The position numbers and the translations under genes are program-made. 64,000 nucleotides of DNA, taken from Chthonomonadaceae bacterium. GTDB taxonomy: Bacteria; Armatimonadota; Chthonomonadetes; Chthonomonadales; Chthonomonadaceae. Below the pieces are notes generated by a model. The model was not told where the DNA came from, ran no database searches, and saw only the letters and a program-made list of their open reading frames with translations. Location: NCBI GenBank assembly GCA_027459665.1, contig DAIDHN010000001.1, positions 1 through 64,000 of the forward strand, given 5' to 3'. Shown piece after piece: positions 61,565 through 64,000 of this stretch (the stretch's first letter is position 1; each line of letters starts with the position of its first letter).

Positions 61565-62026
61565 TCAGCCTCTGCCCCCCTGCAACAGGGAAACGGCAGG
61601 GGCTGTTTTGTTTTGCAGCGAAAAAAGCAGAGCGCACTTTTCCAGGTGCGGGCGCACATGAAACAGCGGGATCATGGTAAACGCAGCAATCTGCAGCCCT
61701 CCCCAGGCAAACGGGCCGGCAAGCAGCAGCGGCTCTTCTGCCGCCTCGTCCTGTGCAATAACCTGCAGAGCAGTGTCGAACGCATGCTGTATAGTTTCGG
61801 GCAGCGCAGAGGTTTGCGCGGCATCACCCTCAAGCAGCACCTGCAAAGCTGAATTCATTTGCAGCAGTTCTCCGTTCGGGTTCACCCAGCATGCCGGCTG
61901 CTCCATCTGCATCAGCAGCTGATCAAGCGTATTCTGCAGGCAGACTGTTCTGCGTGCAGCATGTTCGGCGGCAGCCTTGCGCTGCACTGCCTCCCGGTTT
62001 TGTTTTTGCTGATCTGGCATATGCAT
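61565..62026 (-). CDS. Small PAS-like domain protein
   Basis: This is a 153-residue protein. MEQPACWVNPNGELLQMNSALQVLLEG is the PAS core pattern (WVNPxGxLLxxN), followed by an alpha-helical region and LLAGPFAWGGLQIAAFTMIPLF at the C-terminal half, which may be a membrane-associated or extended PAS strand region. There is no output domain. Its ATG directly follows the stop of the zinc-ribbon gene (no gap), so the two are probably co-translated. Confidence 0.6.
   Translation of the reverse strand: MHMPDQQKQNREAVQRKAAAEHAARRTVCLQNTLDQLLMQMEQPACWVNPNGELLQMNSALQVLLEGDAAQTSALPETIQHAFDTALQVIAQDEAAEEPLLLAGPFAWGGLQIAAFTMIPLFHVRPHLEKCALLFSLQNKTAPAVSLLQGGRG
61568..61609 (+). terminator. Terminator after the choice-of-anchor gene
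   Basis: GCCTCTGCC (61568-61576) pairs with GGCAGGGGC (61595-61603), with one wobble, then TGTTTTG. It overlaps the end of the convergent PAS-like gene. Confidence 0.55.
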
Positions 62027-62509
62027 TTACGTTCCGCCCAGGCCACCGCCCAAACCACCTCCCAAACCGCCTCCGCCTGCACCCTGATTGTGGTGCAGCA
62101 TACCTGCCGCTACCCCCAGCATGCTCTGCAAAAAAGGCACCATCGCTGCAAAAGAGGCCCAGAGCAGCAGCACGTGAAATACCATGGCGATGCTGCTCCA
62201 GAGAATGCAGAACCGCCCCATTTCCTGCCTGTCACGCTCGTTGAGCATAAGAAACACCCAGCCTACTGGCAGCCCCACATAGGGCATGGTAATTGCCAGC
62301 CAGAGTGCGGCGCGCCGTGCTGCTGCATAGTCGCCACCGGCAGCAAGCGGCACTGGCACAGGCTGTGAGTAGACAGGGCCGCGCTCTGCTGCCACTGGGC
62401 GGGCAATAGCGCCGGCAAGAGATGCCTGACACCTCCAGCATACAGAAACCGTGTCAAAATTGTTCGCTCCGCAGCGAGGGCATATGGTTCTGCCGGCGCT
62501 TTGTGTCAT
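62027..62509 (-). CDS. Zinc-ribbon membrane protein with glycine-rich tail
   Basis: This is a protein of about 160 residues from ATG 62509 (AAGGAAGG upstream). CPRCGANNFDTVSVCWRCQAS is a CxxC-CxxC zinc ribbon, followed by TM helices (AALWLAITMPYVGLPVGWVFLML, FCILWSSIAMVFHVLLLWASFAAMV) and a C-terminal tail of GGGGLGGGLGGGLGG. It could be a small DUF4870/zinc-ribbon membrane protein. It is translationally linked to the PAS-like gene. Confidence 0.65.
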   Translation of the reverse strand: MTQSAGRTICPRCGANNFDTVSVCWRCQASLAGAIARPVAAERGPVYSQPVPVPLAAGGDYAAARRAALWLAITMPYVGLPVGWVFLMLNERDRQEMGRFCILWSSIAMVFHVLLLWASFAAMVPFLQSMLGVAAGMLHHNQGAGGGGLGGGLGGGLGGT

Positions 62510-62610
62510 GGTTTTTCCTTCCTTTTGCAGGTATGCGTTGTCAAAACAGACCACGCGCACTGCAAAATGCATCTAAACTTTCTGTTTTGTGTGAAAAATC
62601 ACATAAAGAC

Positions 62611-62640
62611 TTGACTTATGGTCAGTTTGTTCGCTATTAT
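62611..62640 (+). promoter_or_regulatory. Sigma-70 promoter for the repeat protein
   Basis: TTGACT (62611-62616), an 18-nt spacer and TATTAT (62635-62640), 37 nt before the ATG at 62677. Confidence 0.6.
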
Positions 62641-62676
62641 GTACGCAATAAAGGATACTTCAGGGTACAAATTGTT

Positions 62677-63294
62677 ATGAGTGTGACACGCCGATGGAGT
62701 CTTGAAACCATCGCACTGGAAATACTAAGACGCTATCAGGCAGGTGAAGACCTCTGTTATTCCACCATTTCCACCCACGACACCGCTCTGTTGCGTGCCT
62801 CCATGAGATATTTCGGTTCGTGGCGCAACGCAGTTGAGGCAGCCGGCCTCAACTATGAAGATGTAAAACGCTACAAAACCTGGACATCTGAGCGCATTGT
62901 AAACCGTATACGCGAACTGCATGCCCAGGGAGCAGACCTGAGCTGGAGGCACATCAGCACCCGCCTCGACCCCCAGCTGGCTGCAGCGGCAACCAAGCGC
63001 AAGCACTTCGGCTCATGGCGCAGCGCCATAACAGCGGCCGGACTGGATTACAACCATATACGCAGATACCGCGAATGGACCCCGGAACGCATTACCCACC
63101 GTTTGCAGGAGCTGCACCGCCAGGGCGTAAGCCTGAATGCACGGCACATTGAAACTTACGATATTACCCTGCTGACAGCGGCCCGCAGACGTTTTGAAAG
63201 CTGGGACCATGCGCTTACTGCAGCCGGCCTGGACTATCGGGAAATTGTACTGCGTGCGCCTTTTCAGCGGCGCAGCAGAAAAACCTCCCGCTAA
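62677..63294 (+). CDS. Homing-endonuclease-associated-repeat (HNH_repeat) protein
   Basis: This is a 205-residue basic protein of three tandem repeats of about 60 residues with consensus 'WT.ERI..RI.ELH.QG..L..R.I...D..L..AA.R.FGSW..A..AAGLDY' (FGSWRNAVEAAGLNYEDV, FGSWRSAITAAGLDYNHI, FESWDHALTAAGLDYREI). These repeats are known as the DNA-binding repeat linked to HNH homing endonucleases, but no HNH domain is attached here. It probably binds DNA as a stand-alone array. The frame reaches 62422, but ATG 62677 begins the repeat region. Confidence 0.8.
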   Translation: MSVTRRWSLETIALEILRRYQAGEDLCYSTISTHDTALLRASMRYFGSWRNAVEAAGLNYEDVKRYKTWTSERIVNRIRELHAQGADLSWRHISTRLDPQLAAAATKRKHFGSWRSAITAAGLDYNHIRRYREWTPERITHRLQELHRQGVSLNARHIETYDITLLTAARRRFESWDHALTAAGLDYREIVLRAPFQRRSRKTSR

Positions 63295-64000
63295 TCCTCC
63301 TCGTTTCCATACTTTTCGCGAATACCGGCCACCACCGCCGGGTCTGCCAATGTGGTGGTATCACCCATCACACGCCCCTCTGCAATGTCTCTCAACAGGC
63401 GCCGCATAATCTTGCCTGAGCGTGTTTTGGGCAGGTCTGCGGTAAGAATTACTTCTTCCGGCCTGCAAATAGCCCCCAGCCGGTGAGACACAAACTCTTT
63501 CAGTTCCGCCCCCAGCTTATGAATGGCGTCGTGGTCGGAGGGCAGTGGCGCGCTTTGCTCTTTTACAATAACAAAAGCGACAGGCGTCTGCCCCTTGATT
63601 TCGTGCGATTTGCCAATCACTGCCGCCTCGGCCACGGCAGGATGTTCGATGAGCGTAGACTCCATTTCCATGGTAGAGATATTGTGACCGGCTACCAGCA
63701 TAATATCGTCTACCCTTCCCAGCAGCCAGAAGTTTCCTTCCTGATCGCGCAAGGCTCCGTCTCCTGGAAAGTAGAGGCCCTGGAATTTTGACCAGTAAAC
63801 CTGCTGATACCGGTGGTCATCTCCCCATAGTGTGCGCAGCATAGAGGGCCACGGCTTGCGAATCACCAGTATTCCCTTGTGGTCGGGGGGCAGTGATTTG
63901 CCGTTTTCATCTACCACATCGGCCACAATGCCGGGGAACGGCCGTGTTGCGCTGCCGGGGCGAGTGGAAACCAGGCCGGGCAGCGGTGTGATCATGATAG
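63291..64000 (-). CDS. acs: Acetyl-CoA synthetase, C-terminal part (5' part outside the window)
   Basis: The C-terminal part of the ANL adenylating enzyme: PGIVADVVDENGKSLP, GLYFPGDGALRDQEGNFWLLGRVDDIMLVAGHNISTMEMESTLIEHP (the GRxDDxxxxxGHxxxTxExE hinge), and DLPKTRSGKIMRRLLRD with the conserved acetylatable Lys. It forms acetyl-CoA from acetate, CoA and ATP. The 5' end is beyond the window. Confidence 0.95.
   Translation of the reverse strand, partial: IMITPLPGLVSTRPGSATRPFPGIVADVVDENGKSLPPDHKGILVIRKPWPSMLRTLWGDDHRYQQVYWSKFQGLYFPGDGALRDQEGNFWLLGRVDDIMLVAGHNISTMEMESTLIEHPAVAEAAVIGKSHEIKGQTPVAFVIVKEQSAPLPSDHDAIHKLGAELKEFVSHRLGAICRPEEVILTADLPKTRSGKIMRRLLRDIAEGRVMGDTTTLADPAVVAGIREKYGNEED

Noticed and set aside
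1-64000. tRNA genes, rRNA genes and CRISPR arrays
   Set aside because: No cloverleaf with a TTCGA-type T arm, no rRNA motifs and no regularly spaced repeats were seen on reading; a covariance search was not possible.

Overview
The window is about 64 kb of a bacterial chromosome, moderately GC-rich, with dense genes mostly on the minus strand. No rRNA or tRNA was seen. The suggested host is a free-living, probably diderm or atypically walled heterotroph. The best guess is Armatimonadota or a neighbouring phylum. That is an inference from several traits seen together: a PEP-CTERM-like secreted protein, secreted GH10/GH51 hemicellulases, a very low-complexity-tailed GH42-like protein, a fatty-acid operon headed by recG-coaD-DivIVA-like-DUF177-rpmF, and a SAM-I riboswitch on metK. 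No taxonomic marker here is decisive.

Layout. 1-2.3 kb: the 5' part of a Tat-exported RHS/YD-repeat protein (minus), broken by three frame disruptions, one of them in a 12-G tract. 2.6-4.1 kb: promoter, SAM-I riboswitch, terminator and metK. 4.1-6.3 kb: two secreted DUF2092-like proteins, one fused to a TlpA-type thioredoxin domain. 6.3-20 kb: a long minus-strand housekeeping run (recG, coaD, DivIVA/SepIVA-like coiled coil, DUF177, rpmF, plsX, fabH, fabD, fabG, acpP, fabF), followed by a thioredoxin-like protein, a 1107-residue GH42-like protein with disordered basic tails, and a 78-residue protein. This run couples ribosome, coenzyme A and fatty-acid synthesis. 20-22 kb: an orphan T2SSF-like membrane protein among dispersed palindromic repeats. 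22-28.4 kb: aldo/keto reductase, a sugar-nucleotide set (NDP-sugar pyrophosphorylase, DegT aminotransferase, GalU), then coaBC and gmk. 28.4-31.6 kb: inositol-monophosphatase-family gene, EAL phosphodiesterase, hydroxypyruvate-isomerase-family gene.

31.6-44.8 kb is an accessory region with different base and codon composition. It holds decayed pieces of AraC, hydroxypyruvate isomerase (two copies each), aldo/keto reductase, an XRE regulator, a serine resolvase and a HipA-like toxin. Between them lie intact genes: an ankyrin/beta-propeller protein, a sulfotransferase, a DUF1398 protein, a C5 methyltransferase N-terminal half fused to a PD-(D/E)XK nuclease-like domain, a NYN ribonuclease with a canonical promoter and double-hairpin leader, a DUF899/AHSA1/ArsR cluster, an unknown 398-residue protein, and a HipB-like repressor with a 14-bp inverted-repeat operator flanking its promoter.

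45-64 kb returns to host-like sequence: GH10 xylanase and GH51 arabinofuranosidase (an arabinoxylan pair), a large secreted unknown, an ECF-sigma operon with two membrane proteins, sbcD-sbcC, a SIMPL protein, a proline-iminopeptidase-like hydrolase, a choice-of-anchor A protein with a C-terminal sorting-like tail, a PAS/zinc-ribbon pair, a homing-endonuclease-associated-repeat protein, and the 3' part of acs. The most novel candidates are the methyltransferase-nuclease fusion next to a dead XRE regulator, the possibly phase-variable RHS gene, the tailed GH42-like protein, and the repeated AraC-hyi relic cassette.
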